Shown: positions 10,979 to 20,177 of the stretch, piece by piece
How positions within the stretch are numbered: the first letter of the stretch is position 1
How the letters are laid out: every line of letters begins with the position of its first letter
Source: DASQZK01 sp963764345
GTDB taxonomy: Bacteria; Bacteroidota; Bacteroidia; Bacteroidales; GCA-2748055
Length of the DNA: 64,000 nt
NCBI GenBank assembly: GCA_963764345.1
Contig: CAVXSF010000011.1
Coordinates: forward strand, 55,754-119,753
Direction of reading: 5' to 3'
The notes under the pieces: generated by a model
What the model saw: only the letters and a program-made list of their open reading frames with translations
Database searches by the model: none
Told to the model about the DNA's origin: nothing
Program-made: the position numbers and the translations under genes

Positions 10979-12004
10979 TCAAATCTCATCAACCTTTACA
11001 GATATTCTTTTGACTGAGGAAATATAAACGGCTTCCTGAACGATAAGACTTTTCAGGTAGTTTTCCCCGTTAGGTTCAAAGGGTTCACCGGAAAGCATTT
11101 TATCGATGAAGTGTCTTTGAGTAAAATACACGCAATCGCCTGAAAACTCAACATTTTCATGTGGATATGTATGTTCGGTTTCCTGTTTGCCCAGTTTCTG
11201 AACTGTTAGTGTTCCGTCCCCGTATAGCCTTATGCTCCCGCCGGTTCCTTCAACCAGAAATTCTCCGAAAGTATATCTTGGTGACGGGTAATTTGGTTCA
11301 TTATACCTGTTGGCGTCCCAGTATCCGATTGTACCATTTTCAAACCTAAACATTACATTGGCGGCATCTTCACCTTTGATCAGGGGATTCACTTTCCGGA
11401 GAATAGCATACACTTCACTGATCTCACCGGCAAGGTAACGGTAGGTGTCGATAAAATGGATGCCATTTTCATAAACCAGAAAACGGGGGTACTCCCTGAA
11501 ATAAGGCTGACGAGGAATATAGGCATTTTCTCCCCAGCCGTCCCCCATTCGCGAACGGAAACTCAGCATATGAATTTCACCAATCCTATTTTGATCGGTC
11601 AGATGTTTGATTTCCCTGTACCAGGGCTGGAACCGCCAGTTTTCATGTACCATGAACCTGACACCTTTCTCCGAAGTGTATTTCACGATCTCCCTGGCTT
11701 CTTCCAGGGTGGGTGCAAGGGGTTTCTGACAAATGATGTGAATGCCCCGGTTGGCAGCTTCCCTACACATTTCCAGGTGTGTGGATGGAGGTGTTATGAT
11801 GTCGACAATATCCGGCTTTTCACGATCAAGCATTTCCCGGTAATCGGTGTAATGATTCGGGATGCCGCATTCACGCATGATCGGTTCTGCTTTGCTCCTG
11901 TTGCGGTTGCACATAGCCACAGTTCTGACTTCCGGGATACGTTTCCATGCCCGGTACTGAAAGCCGGCAAAGTAACCGGAACCTATTCCTGCAATGGTAT
12001 ACAT
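10979..12004 (-). CDS. Gfo/Idh/MocA-family NAD(P)-dependent oxidoreductase
   Basis: This complete 341-residue protein starts with a Rossmann motif (AGIGSGYFA) at residues 5-13, has IVDIITPPSTHLEMC, and carries ICQKPLAPT where the family usually has the EKP motif, with Gln replacing Glu. The C-terminal alpha/beta dehydrogenase domain runs from about residue 125 (ENWRFQPW, YENGIHFIDTYRYL, HFIDKMLSG). Members oxidise or reduce sugars, cyclitols and sugar lactones. It follows the sugar-acid operon in the same direction after 155 bp, the widest gap in the run, so it may be co-transcribed or separately driven. Its substrate is inferred to be the sugar handled by that operon; oxidation of the free aldose to the lactone is one possibility. 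Confidence 0.88.
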   Translation of the reverse strand: MYTIAGIGSGYFAGFQYRAWKRIPEVRTVAMCNRNRSKAEPIMRECGIPNHYTDYREMLDREKPDIVDIITPPSTHLEMCREAANRGIHIICQKPLAPTLEEAREIVKYTSEKGVRFMVHENWRFQPWYREIKHLTDQNRIGEIHMLSFRSRMGDGWGENAYIPRQPYFREYPRFLVYENGIHFIDTYRYLAGEISEVYAILRKVNPLIKGEDAANVMFRFENGTIGYWDANRYNEPNYPSPRYTFGEFLVEGTGGSIRLYGDGTLTVQKLGKQETEHTYPHENVEFSGDCVYFTQRHFIDKMLSGEPFEPNGENYLKSLIVQEAVYISSVKRISVKVDEI

Positions 12005-12159
12005 AGTATTCCTTTTAGTTATAATTCTTTAATCATCAAAACTTTGTACCGGCAACACATCTGAGCTCCCCTAATGGATTTGCAGGCAGACAGGTTCTTT
12101 TCATCCGACATAATGCTCAAGGTGGATCTGACTGTCATGAATTGCCACAGCATTTTCAT

Positions 12160-13422
12160 TTATTCCATCAATGGTTTCACAGGATCCATAACCATCCATG
12201 CGAAAATAGAAACCAGGCTCAGAAAAGCGGCAAGAAAAAAGAAGGGCATTTCTGAGCCTGTCCAAGCCAACAGATATGGAAATGCGAGTGCTGTGATGAA
12301 AGAACCAATATTTCCGGCCATGTTCATGGTTCCTGATACAGCACCGGAATATTCTTTACCAATATCGATACAAAACGACCATGAAGGGCTCAGTGTCATG
12401 TCAGCGCCAAAAATTGCGATGGAAAAAAACAGAATGTTGGTCTGAATATTACTCGCATATACAGAAGCGATCAAGCCGGTAATAACCAGTATGAAGCCGG
12501 CGATGGCCGGTAATCTGCGGCTTAGTTTCCATTTACCTGTTCTGTATATGCGGTCAACAAGCCAGCCCGAAACCCAGTTACCAACAGCTCCGGCCATCAA
12601 CGGTGCCGAAGCGTAAAATCCGGTTTCCACCATATCAAGCTGATACTTCGCCTTGAGATGCGGGAATAACCAGGTGAGGCAGAAAAAGAATGTAAAGTTA
12701 CTCCCGAAGTACTGGAGCATGGCCAGCCAAACATTACCCGAACGAAATAATTTTCCGGATGTTAAAGGTTCCTTTTCAGTGGCACCGACTTTCTGTCGAT
12801 TTTCAAGGATATATTGTTTTTCTTCTGAAGGTACCCCGGGGTGGTCCTCCGGCCGGTCTCTGAAAAAGATGAACCATAATGCAGCGATGAGTATTCCAAC
12901 CAATGCCTGCAAAAGGAAGGTTGTCCTCCATCCGAAAGATGAAATGATTAGTGCAACAAGTGGCAATGCGAACGCAGCTCCGATTCGTGATCCTGAGAAA
13001 TTAATGCCCTGGACGAGACCTCTCTCTTTGATCGGTATCCATGAAAAGACGGCTTTGGAGATATTCGGAAAAGCACCGGCTTCTCCGACTCCGAAAAAGA
13101 ACCGGATGAACAGGAGTGAGACATAATTCATGGCCAGGCCGGTCAATCCGGTGAATATTGCCCAAAACCCTATGATTGCAGTAAGAACCCTCCTGGGTCC
13201 GAATTTATCCCCCAAAATGCCTGCAGGAATCTGGAAAAGTGAATACCCAAGAGCAAATATGGAAAGAATCCACCCCATCTGCTGATCACTAAGATGGAGG
13301 GAAAGTTTTATAGATCCTTCTGCGGTTGATATACTCGAGCGGTCGATGTACATGAACAATGAAATAAAGAAGGTGCTTAAAACTAAAAGATACCGACGTG
13401 GAATATAGAATTTGGAAGACAT
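12160..13422 (-). CDS. MFS transporter, anion:cation symporter (ACS) family, sugar-acid uptake
   Basis: This 420-residue protein has about 12 hydrophobic helices. MYIDRSSISTAEGSI in helix 1, GWILSIFALGYSLFQIPAGILGDKFGPRRVL (the helix 2-3 loop signature) and RFFFGVGEAGAFPN are diagnostic of the ACS subfamily that carries hexuronates, galactonate, glucarate and similar sugar acids with protons. It sits 6 bp after the DUF1537 kinase stop in the operon, so the imported acid is probably the kinase substrate. Start ATG at 13422 gives a short cytoplasmic N-terminus, normal for the family. Confidence 0.9.
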   Translation of the reverse strand: MSSKFYIPRRYLLVLSTFFISLFMYIDRSSISTAEGSIKLSLHLSDQQMGWILSIFALGYSLFQIPAGILGDKFGPRRVLTAIIGFWAIFTGLTGLAMNYVSLLFIRFFFGVGEAGAFPNISKAVFSWIPIKERGLVQGINFSGSRIGAAFALPLVALIISSFGWRTTFLLQALVGILIAALWFIFFRDRPEDHPGVPSEEKQYILENRQKVGATEKEPLTSGKLFRSGNVWLAMLQYFGSNFTFFFCLTWLFPHLKAKYQLDMVETGFYASAPLMAGAVGNWVSGWLVDRIYRTGKWKLSRRLPAIAGFILVITGLIASVYASNIQTNILFFSIAIFGADMTLSPSWSFCIDIGKEYSGAVSGTMNMAGNIGSFITALAFPYLLAWTGSEMPFFFLAAFLSLVSIFAWMVMDPVKPLME

Positions 13423-13428
13423 AGTAAT

Positions 13429-14814
13429 TTAGGTTAATTTATGGTATATCTCTGTTAGTGAGGTCTCTGTACCAACATTTCCCGGAAAAATGATGAATGG
13501 CAGTTCTCTGAATTTTCCACCTTCCCTGATTTTCCAGACCGGCACTCCAGGCAGAATCTGTCCGATCACTAAAGATTCCCTGATTTCCAAACCTTGCCTT
13601 GCTACGATGTGGGATGTGATACCTCCTTTGGTCAGTATAAAAGCAGGAGCAGAACTGATGTTCTTTACGATCGCCGCCAGGGTCCTGGCTACCACACCGC
13701 CTATTTTAAGATTATCCTCATCGCTGTTTCCTGTAATGAGTTTTCGACTTGTGTACAATACCAGATTCTGTGCTTTTTCGAGCCCTGAAGAAATTTTACG
13801 GACCATTTCCATGACATATTTATCTTCATTTTCCAATAGCAGCTTTTCGACATCGATGCGAACGGGAATGATACCATCTTGTTTCAACAGGTGATTCAAT
13901 TGCAATGAGCTCTTATCTATATAAGATCCGACGATAAACAATGAACCTTGCTTTCCTGAAATGTTCAAATCATCTTTTTGCAACAGTCGGCCTAATGGAA
14001 GATTACCGATAGAATTGATAAATGAAGCAGCAGACCTGAATACAATTTGTCTTCCTTCTTCAATGGCCATCCTTGCTCCCTGGGCAAAGACGTCCAAATC
14101 AGTCTGGCTGATCGCGTTGACAAAACAGGTCGTATATTTTTTCTCAAGCAACTTTTCCTTTACATAAATTGGCCCTTTTATTCTCAAATCTGAAAGAGAA
14201 AAAGAATGGATACGGTCACCACCGATCTTTCCCCCTGATTTCTCAATAATGTATCCGGCAAGGTTTGAGGAACTAAAACCGAATACCCTGTCACGGGCAT
14301 ATTGGGTTTCCGCTGCAGGAATCAGGTAATCGCCATCCTGAACGTAATGTATATCGTTAAGTGTAAATCTGCCTCCCTGGAAAAAAGCAGGAATTAGACA
14401 AAGCAAAGCTTCCTTCATCTGAAGATTCTCAATGATGGCATCTGTTTCCTCAGGGAAATGTCCTCTGAGTGTGCTGTCACTTCTACTTATAACTAAAAAT
14501 TCACGACCTGTTTCAATTGAAGCTGTTTGGAGATTCGATGTTATTTCCCGAATAAGCCTGACGGCCTCCGTGGCGACCATGCTCCGTGTATTGGTCAGGA
14601 TGAAAAAAAGCGGTTCTTTTTCTCTGAACTTCTTTTTTATCTGAGGATACTCCCATTCCGTCAGCAATGGTATATTCTGAACGGTCTGACAACCGGTGGG
14701 GTCATCATCAAGAACCACAATAGTTTTTTCTTTAAAAAAGCGGAAATCCGGCAGTTTTGAGCTGTACTCCGGAGGCTGAAGAGCAAAGGCTGATTTATAT
14801 TCCAGTCTGTTCAT
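13429..14814 (-). CDS. DUF1537 four-carbon acid sugar kinase family protein
   Basis: The 461-residue protein has the two halves of the DUF1537 fold. The N-terminal substrate domain begins with VLDDDPTGCQTV (about residue 35), followed by FILTNTRSM and SRSDSTLRGHFP. The C-terminal nucleotide domain has LFIVGSY, ILTKGGITS and FPGNVGTE. Characterised relatives (OtnK, DtnK, LtnK, and 3-oxo-isoapionate kinase OiaK) phosphorylate erythronate, threonate or related branched acids at the terminal carbon. Here it lies between the MFS transporter (6 bp downstream) and the glycosidase (7 bp upstream) and shares the operon with a beta-decarboxylating dehydrogenase, a plausible next enzyme. The exact substrate cannot be read from sequence. 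Confidence 0.9.
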   Translation of the reverse strand: MNRLEYKSAFALQPPEYSSKLPDFRFFKEKTIVVLDDDPTGCQTVQNIPLLTEWEYPQIKKKFREKEPLFFILTNTRSMVATEAVRLIREITSNLQTASIETGREFLVISRSDSTLRGHFPEETDAIIENLQMKEALLCLIPAFFQGGRFTLNDIHYVQDGDYLIPAAETQYARDRVFGFSSSNLAGYIIEKSGGKIGGDRIHSFSLSDLRIKGPIYVKEKLLEKKYTTCFVNAISQTDLDVFAQGARMAIEEGRQIVFRSAASFINSIGNLPLGRLLQKDDLNISGKQGSLFIVGSYIDKSSLQLNHLLKQDGIIPVRIDVEKLLLENEDKYVMEMVRKISSGLEKAQNLVLYTSRKLITGNSDEDNLKIGGVVARTLAAIVKNISSAPAFILTKGGITSHIVARQGLEIRESLVIGQILPGVPVWKIREGGKFRELPFIIFPGNVGTETSLTEIYHKLT

Positions 14815-14821
14815 TCACAGG

Positions 14822-16651
14822 TCAGATTTTTCGGAGGAGGCACACCCAGTCCTTATCCGTGTCGGAGGGAGGAGGTCCGGTTGACACCACAATTCCTCCC
14901 TTAACGGTTCTCACATCACCCATTTGGAGTGCTCCGCCATGTCTCGGATCGTACCATGAAATACGGTAGTTTTGCCCGTCACCTTTCAGATTTAGATTAG
15001 AGAACCCTCCCTGAGGAATATAGACCACATAGATCTCCCCTTTATTACCATAGCAATATCCGTGATCAACCAGGTCATCCATACTTTTCATTTTGGTAAA
15101 GGGGAGGTAATTTTGGAAGAACTCAAGGGCATACCTGGTTTGGTCCCAGAGGTTTGCCCTTGATCGCCAGTTTTCACAGTTCAGGTCGTTATCAGGGTAC
15201 CGGTAGCCAAAATACCATTCCACACCTGCGCCTCCTGCCATTAAATTCCCCCACAAAACCTCACCCCTGATAGTGTCATGATCCGGGTCCACATCGTCGG
15301 GCAGGGCACCCTTCCATGCCGGACCGATCTCATCAAGGCACACGACCCAGTTATGTCCGGAATCGGCCGACAATTTAAGCCATTTCAAAGTCTCTTCATG
15401 AGTATCAGCCGGATTACCGGCCTGAATGGAAGGACCGTCAAGATCCGGGAAACCAAGGTAAGGGGCTATGAGGTTGGTCCTCTCCGGTTCCGAGCTATGG
15501 GTATGAATGACAATGGGATGATGATACGGATCAGCGTTTCTAAGGTATTCAGCCATTTTCCTGGTATCTGAAACGGTCTGTCCGTAGGGTGTCCAGTTTG
15601 CCGGGCCATGTTCTTCACCAAGATTCCAGATTAAGGCCGGATGATGGGAGAAGCGGGCCACCAGTTCCTTCAGGTACAATTTTCTCTGCACATCCAGGTA
15701 GCCGGCGTCCAAAAGGCATTCGTTCTCTGTCTCCTGAAGCACCACATGCATCATAATACCCAGGCTGTCCATATGACAAAAGACCCTCTCCCACTGATCA
15801 AGTTTGGAACAGTCGAAACGATAACGTTCATTTCTACGGGTGTACGGCCATACATCATCACCATCACCAAGAATATTCATGGTCAGAAAATACACCGAAT
15901 TCATGCCTTTTAAGGATAGATAGTTGAGAGCCCCGATGATTCCTTTCCCTTTACCGTCCTGCCAAACCGGATCACCTTCATGCCAGTCTTTGATGTGGCC
16001 GGAATAATTGTGCAATCCGGAATTCGGAGCGCTCTCTCCTTTTCTGGAAATGTTGGTGCCACCATACCATGTGCCGTCAAAATCGCTGTAACCGAGAAAA
16101 TTCTCAGGGCTGTCGGCGCCACCTTTCAGAAAATATTCACCGCTACCGGCAAACCGCAGATAATGACCACCTGTAAAATCCAGTCTTCCCTTACCGCGAA
16201 AATCCCTGCCAGTCTTATCAGACGCGGACACAGTGAATTTACCGGTCATTCCGTCCGGGCCCAAAGGTGTTCCTGACCCGGGATCTTCAGAGACCGCAAT
16301 GTTACGGCCTGTCCTGAATTCAATCTGGTATGTCCAGATGCCGGCAGTATCAGGAGAAAACAGGATCATCCAGGTATTTCCTGAAGATCCACCGGTCTCG
16401 GAAGCCCTTCCGTCAGCAGCGAAGTATCCCGGTACGCGGTAGATTTTCTCTCCATTAGTAAATGTGGCTTCAAGCCTGAAGTCGAGAAAGGGATTGGGTG
16501 TGCTTTGTTCAGAAAGCGCCGGACCATTTATTTCAAGGATGACTTTATGCCAGGTTTTCAGTTCCCCTCTTACTGTTACCACATTGGACCGTTGGCAGGA
16601 GATACCGGCAGTCATCAGAAGAGTAAGGATGAAAAAGGTTGTTCTGTTCAT
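14822..16651 (-). CDS. DUF5060 / apiosidase-like (DUF4038-type) glycoside hydrolase lipoprotein
   Basis: This is a complete 609-residue protein. Residues 1-20 are a lipoprotein signal with cysteine in AGISC. Residues about 28-110 look like a DUF5060 beta domain (FTNGEKIYRVPGYFAADG, WMILFSPDTAGIWTYQI). A TIM barrel follows from about residue 175 (YFLKGGADSPENFLGY). Candidate catalytic acids are Glu346 in IWNLGEEHG and Glu441 in VCLDEIGP, placed like the acid/base and nucleophile of clan A-type enzymes. The C-terminus (about 500-609) resembles the collagen-binding-like domain often fused to DUF4038 proteins. Related GH140 enzymes release apiose from plant pectin. It probably frees the sugar that the operon then catabolises. 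The family call is firm, the specificity is inference. Confidence 0.8.
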   Translation of the reverse strand: MNRTTFFILTLLMTAGISCQRSNVVTVRGELKTWHKVILEINGPALSEQSTPNPFLDFRLEATFTNGEKIYRVPGYFAADGRASETGGSSGNTWMILFSPDTAGIWTYQIEFRTGRNIAVSEDPGSGTPLGPDGMTGKFTVSASDKTGRDFRGKGRLDFTGGHYLRFAGSGEYFLKGGADSPENFLGYSDFDGTWYGGTNISRKGESAPNSGLHNYSGHIKDWHEGDPVWQDGKGKGIIGALNYLSLKGMNSVYFLTMNILGDGDDVWPYTRRNERYRFDCSKLDQWERVFCHMDSLGIMMHVVLQETENECLLDAGYLDVQRKLYLKELVARFSHHPALIWNLGEEHGPANWTPYGQTVSDTRKMAEYLRNADPYHHPIVIHTHSSEPERTNLIAPYLGFPDLDGPSIQAGNPADTHEETLKWLKLSADSGHNWVVCLDEIGPAWKGALPDDVDPDHDTIRGEVLWGNLMAGGAGVEWYFGYRYPDNDLNCENWRSRANLWDQTRYALEFFQNYLPFTKMKSMDDLVDHGYCYGNKGEIYVVYIPQGGFSNLNLKGDGQNYRISWYDPRHGGALQMGDVRTVKGGIVVSTGPPPSDTDKDWVCLLRKI

Positions 16652-16679
16652 GTTTATGAATATTATTCAGGATCGGTTT

Positions 16680-17315
16680 TCATTCTTCAATGGCTATAGC
16701 CCGGACGGGTGAACCGTCCCCATCTTTTATTTTCAGGGGCAGGACTATGAGAGTGATGGTGTTTTGCTCTATGCTTTCAAGATTCGTCAGTCCCTCAATA
16801 ATAAGGATGCCGGCCCCTAAAAGTATGCAATGAATATCATACAATTCACTCCGGTTGTTTACATCGGCAACCGAGGGAGGTTCCACACCAACAAGATTAA
16901 CCTTGCGGTCCTTAAGCCAAAGGGCAAGTTCACGGCTTATTCGCGGCAACCTGTTGCGGAACATTTCCTTATCATGAATATAACGGCTCCAACCAGTATT
17001 GAGGATAATCCCTTCCCCTTCCCTGACAGATGAACGAATGTCTCCCAACATTTCCGGAGTGATCAACTGACCCGGTTGTATTCCGCTTAACCTGATGATG
17101 TGACAGTTACAGACAAACCGCTCAACAGGGATACGGTCTATCCCCGTATTGTTTATTTCCACATGCACCGGAGCATCCATGTGCGTACCCGAATGTGAAT
17201 AAATATGCAGGGTGGTTGCATTCCAGCCATCGGTACCAAGCTTTTTTGCCTGTTCCTGCATGAAGCCAGGGAAACCTTCTTCGTATGTATGACTTAAGTC
17301 TATAACCCGGCGCAT
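16680..17315 (-). CDS. Cyclase-family (kynurenine formamidase-like) metal-dependent hydrolase
   Basis: The 211-residue protein opens with VIDLSHTYEEGFPGF and has the metal-binding signature HSGTHMDAPVH at about residues 41-51, diagnostic of the cyclase/KynB superfamily (PF04199). Further family features are IILNTGWS, VGVEPPSVAD and IIEGLTNLE. Members hydrolyse amides, lactones or cyclic esters, using two divalent metals. There are no kynurenine genes nearby; it lies 3 bp after the dehydrogenase and 28 bp before the glycosidase. A lactonase role on an aldonolactone made by a sugar dehydrogenase is a reasonable inference. No signal peptide is seen, so it acts in the cytoplasm. Confidence 0.87.
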   Translation of the reverse strand: MRRVIDLSHTYEEGFPGFMQEQAKKLGTDGWNATTLHIYSHSGTHMDAPVHVEINNTGIDRIPVERFVCNCHIIRLSGIQPGQLITPEMLGDIRSSVREGEGIILNTGWSRYIHDKEMFRNRLPRISRELALWLKDRKVNLVGVEPPSVADVNNRSELYDIHCILLGAGILIIEGLTNLESIEQNTITLIVLPLKIKDGDGSPVRAIAIEE

Positions 17316-17318
17316 TTT

Positions 17319-18365
17319 TTACCTGATCCGTTTTATGATCTCTTTTACGATATCTTTTGTTTTAGAACTACCACCAAGGTCAACAGGCATAATCCCTGCG
17401 GAGAGTGTTTCGTCGGTGGCCCTTATAATAGCATGTGCAGCTTCATTTTCACCTAAGTGTTCGAGCATGAGTGAAACCGACCAGAGTGTTCCAACCGGGT
17501 TAGAAATATTTTTACCGGCGATATCGGGAGCAGAACCATGGATAGGCTCGAACATAGACGGATAATTCCTCTCAGGATTGATATTACCACTACCACCCAA
17601 GCCCAGACTGCCCATCAGCGCACCACCAAGGTCACTCAGGATATCTCCAAAAAGGTTTGAAGTGAGGACCACATCGAATATCTGTGGTCGCAGAACGAAA
17701 TTCGCCGATGTGGCGTCAATATACATGTAACGGTGGGTAATATCCGGATATGTTGCGGCTACCTCCTTAATAACACGGTCCCAATAGGTCAGGCTGTTAA
17801 TAAGCGTATTCGATTTGGTGACGGTCGTAACATGCTTTCTGCGTTTACGCGCAAGTTGAAAAGCATAGTGAGCAATACGTTCAATACCTCTTCGGGTGAA
17901 CACACTGGTGTCGATGCCCATACCGTTTGGTCCGTCAGGCATAATCTGACTGCCAACCTGGACAAATTCGCCCTCGGTATTTTCCCGTACCACTACAAAG
18001 TCAAAAGGTTCTTCGGTCTTCAAAGGTCGGCTTACACCGGGCCATATTCTGACCGGACGGTAGTTCACGTACTGCTCAAAATTTGTTCTGACCTTAAAAG
18101 TATAATCTTTGGCCGGCAGGGTGTCGTCAACATCAGGCAGTCCAACGGCTCCAAAAAGGATGGCATCAAAGGATTTAAGCTTCTTAAGACCGTCATCAGG
18201 CATAAATACACCATGTTTTTTGTAATAACCGGCACCGTACGGAAATGAAGTAATTTCCAAATCAAATCCATAGATTTGAGCAACTTTGTTTAAGACTTCA
18301 AGCCCGGCAGGGACAATTTCATGTCCAATGCCGTCGCCAGGTACAGCAGCAATTTTATAATTCAT
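17319..18365 (-). CDS. Isocitrate/isopropylmalate-family dehydrogenase, TtuC/DmlA (tartrate/D-malate) type
   Basis: This 348-residue protein begins with IAAVPGDGIGHEIVPAG and contains VVRENTEGEF, a substrate-binding Arg/Tyr region (NYRPVRIWPG), TSNLFGDILSDLGGALMGSLG with the metal-binding Asp pair, and FEPIHGSAPDIAGK for NAD binding. Length and TYWDRVIKEVA agree with tartrate/D-malate dehydrogenase (TtuC/DmlA) rather than LeuB, and there are no leu genes near. These enzymes oxidise and decarboxylate 2-hydroxyacids. With a DUF1537 kinase in the operon it could stand in for PdxA2, which does the equivalent step on phosphorylated threonate in known pathways. It starts 11 bp inside the regulator gene, so the two are co-translated. 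Confidence 0.88.
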   Translation of the reverse strand: MNYKIAAVPGDGIGHEIVPAGLEVLNKVAQIYGFDLEITSFPYGAGYYKKHGVFMPDDGLKKLKSFDAILFGAVGLPDVDDTLPAKDYTFKVRTNFEQYVNYRPVRIWPGVSRPLKTEEPFDFVVVRENTEGEFVQVGSQIMPDGPNGMGIDTSVFTRRGIERIAHYAFQLARKRRKHVTTVTKSNTLINSLTYWDRVIKEVAATYPDITHRYMYIDATSANFVLRPQIFDVVLTSNLFGDILSDLGGALMGSLGLGGSGNINPERNYPSMFEPIHGSAPDIAGKNISNPVGTLWSVSLMLEHLGENEAAHAIIRATDETLSAGIMPVDLGGSSKTKDIVKEIIKRIR

Positions 18366-19029
18366 TTTTTCTATGATTTTGAATATTCATTAATTCCTGT
18401 TCCAGAATATTTCTCGCTCTTCTTGAATGGTTCCTGACAAGCTGTTCAGCTTTAGTGCCATCTCTTTTTTCGAGAGCATCGAGAATTTCAATATGATCAC
18501 TCAGCGATTCTTTAATAGGTAGTACAATTCCCCTGGGATAGGTCATGATCAGGACGTTTCCAATAGTATTCATTTTTTGGAGAATAATGTTTCCGCTAAG
18601 CCTGATAATGGTGTCATGAAGGATCTGATCCGCCTTTCGGTAAGAAACCATATCGATGTTATCAGCCTGCAGGTAAGGTTCAAATAATGCTTTCAGGCTC
18701 GTGATCTCCTCATCCGTAACATTTTTCGCAGCACGGCGGGCTGCAATCCCTTCCAGCCCTTCACGACATTCAAAAGCATCCATGATCTCTCTGATACTGT
18801 GTTTTTTGACAAAGATCCCTTTCCTGGGAATACTTTCAACAAGAAACTCATTTTCCAGCATCTGAAAGGCCTTATGAAGAGGCATTCTACTTATACCTAA
18901 AACTTTAGCTATATGCTCCTGTTTGATCTTATCACCGGGCGCAAGTTGTCCGGTGAGGACCATTTCCTTCAGCCTCTCATATACCTGAACACTAAGGTCG
19001 GTATAAGGTATGCGTATATCCTGATTCAC
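18355..19029 (-). CDS. GntR-family transcriptional regulator, FadR/FCD subfamily
   Basis: The 224-residue protein has a winged helix at residues about 10-75 (VYERLKEMVLTGQLAPGDKI, IAKVLGISRMPLHKAFQMLENE, GIFVKK) and a C-terminal all-helical FCD ligand domain (about 85-215: FECREGLEGIAARRAA, LHDTIIRLSGN, DHIEILDALEKRDGTKAEQLVRNH). The histidines and acidic residues fit the metal-dependent organic-acid pocket of FCD regulators. It is the first gene of the sugar-acid operon and lies directly downstream of a 16-bp palindrome, so it is probably an autoregulated repressor released by a pathway acid. Confidence 0.92.
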   Translation of the reverse strand: MNQDIRIPYTDLSVQVYERLKEMVLTGQLAPGDKIKQEHIAKVLGISRMPLHKAFQMLENEFLVESIPRKGIFVKKHSIREIMDAFECREGLEGIAARRAAKNVTDEEITSLKALFEPYLQADNIDMVSYRKADQILHDTIIRLSGNIILQKMNTIGNVLIMTYPRGIVLPIKESLSDHIEILDALEKRDGTKAEQLVRNHSRRARNILEQELMNIQNHRKNEL

Positions 19030-19048
19030 TATCCGGATTTTTAATTGT

Positions 19049-19064
19049 ATATTGTATACAATAT
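19049..19064. promoter_or_regulatory. Palindromic operator of the GntR/FCD regulator
   Basis: ATATTGTATACAATAT is a perfect 16-bp palindrome 20 bp upstream of the regulator's start codon. Its core TTGTATACAA matches the general shape of FadR/FCD-type operators. A weak promoter (TTG with TAGTTTTA on the minus strand, about 19077-19105) lies immediately upstream, so binding would cover the transcription start and block the whole operon. Confidence 0.7.
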
Positions 19065-19229
19065 TAAAACTATTTATTCATTCAGCAAACAATTCTGAGA
19101 AAAAAGTGGTCGGATATTTCTGGTGATGGGTTCACCCTCTGGAAAAAACAACATCTTATAGTACCCATTCTATCAATCGAGATTTCATCAACCAATATTT
19201 CATCAACAAGGTTCAAAACGAACCGAATA

Positions 19230-20177
19230 ATGAATATTGAACAGGGGAATGATGTATCACAAAGGGCGTATTCTACTTCGACATTCGATGCTCCTAATTC
19301 TACAGCATCACGTCTTTATCAAACAACGATCAAACCATACCGCCTCTTTCTCAAAAAGTTACGGAAGCCAAAGCAAACGACTCTCAAACACCCCTCAACT
19401 CATCACCTTATCAGTCCCCTTGGATTTAATATGCCTGCCGATCTCTGGTACCCGGCCGGCGGTAGAATTGCCCCCCAGCAAGCCGATCAGATCGCTTTGC
19501 ATTTTCATTATAAACCCGGCATGATTGGGGCCGATGTTGGTGTTTTTTATAAGAATATGAAAAATCTGAGTGAGTTGATGCCAGGATCAGAGCTAATATC
19601 ATTTAAACCTGGTGATGCCCTCATCATGGGATCAGGAAAGGCTTATGGATTCGAAACGGGACTGCATCTGGACCTTCAAAGTATTAAATTCGATCTTTAC
19701 TACACCTATTCCAAAAGCAGGCGGTATTTTGATGAGATCAATGGAGGGAATGCTTTTTCCCCACCTTATGACCTTCCTCACCAGGTCGATGTCAACCTGA
19801 AGGGGGATATCGGATCCTCCCTGTCATGGAACATTACCTGGTTCCTTGCCAGCGGGATGGTTACAACGATGCCCACAGGGTATGCTTTCCTGCCGCACGG
19901 AGGAGAGTCCATGCCATATCCCCTGTATACGGAACTATACAATTTCCGTATGCCGCCTTCCCACAGGATGGATGTTGCCCTGATATATAAAACGATCCAC
20001 CCACACTGGGATGCCCGTTTGTCGACAGGTGTTTATAATTTGTATCACAACAGCAATCCTTATTTTCTTTACTTTACTATTGAAAAACTGTCGGGCGGAG
20101 ACATTGAGGTTGTGCCGCGGAAATTGGCGATTTTTCCCTTCACTCCTTTTCTTAGTCTAAAAATAAACTGGAAATGA
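19230..20177 (+). pseudogene. C-terminal barrel remnant of a TonB-dependent receptor (5' part deleted)
   Basis: From about 19420 the frame encodes the last 250 residues of a TonB receptor barrel: NMPADLWYPAGGRIAPQQADQIALHFHY, ADVGVFYKNMKNLSE, SGKAYGFETGLHL, PYDLPHQVDVNL, HRMDVALIY, TGVYNLYHNSNPYF, and a final strand ending SLKINWK. There is no signal peptide, carboxypeptidase-like domain or plug. The first 65 codons of the open frame are low-quality sequence, and the ATG at 19230 is not a believable start. It overlaps the DUF4249 gene by 4 bp (ATGA), the usual arrangement for this receptor/lipoprotein pair. About two thirds of the receptor has been lost. Confidence 0.75.

Noticed and set aside
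17319..18365. LeuB (3-isopropylmalate dehydrogenase)
   Set aside because: There are no leucine biosynthesis genes nearby, and the length and internal motifs fit the tartrate/D-malate type in a catabolic operon.
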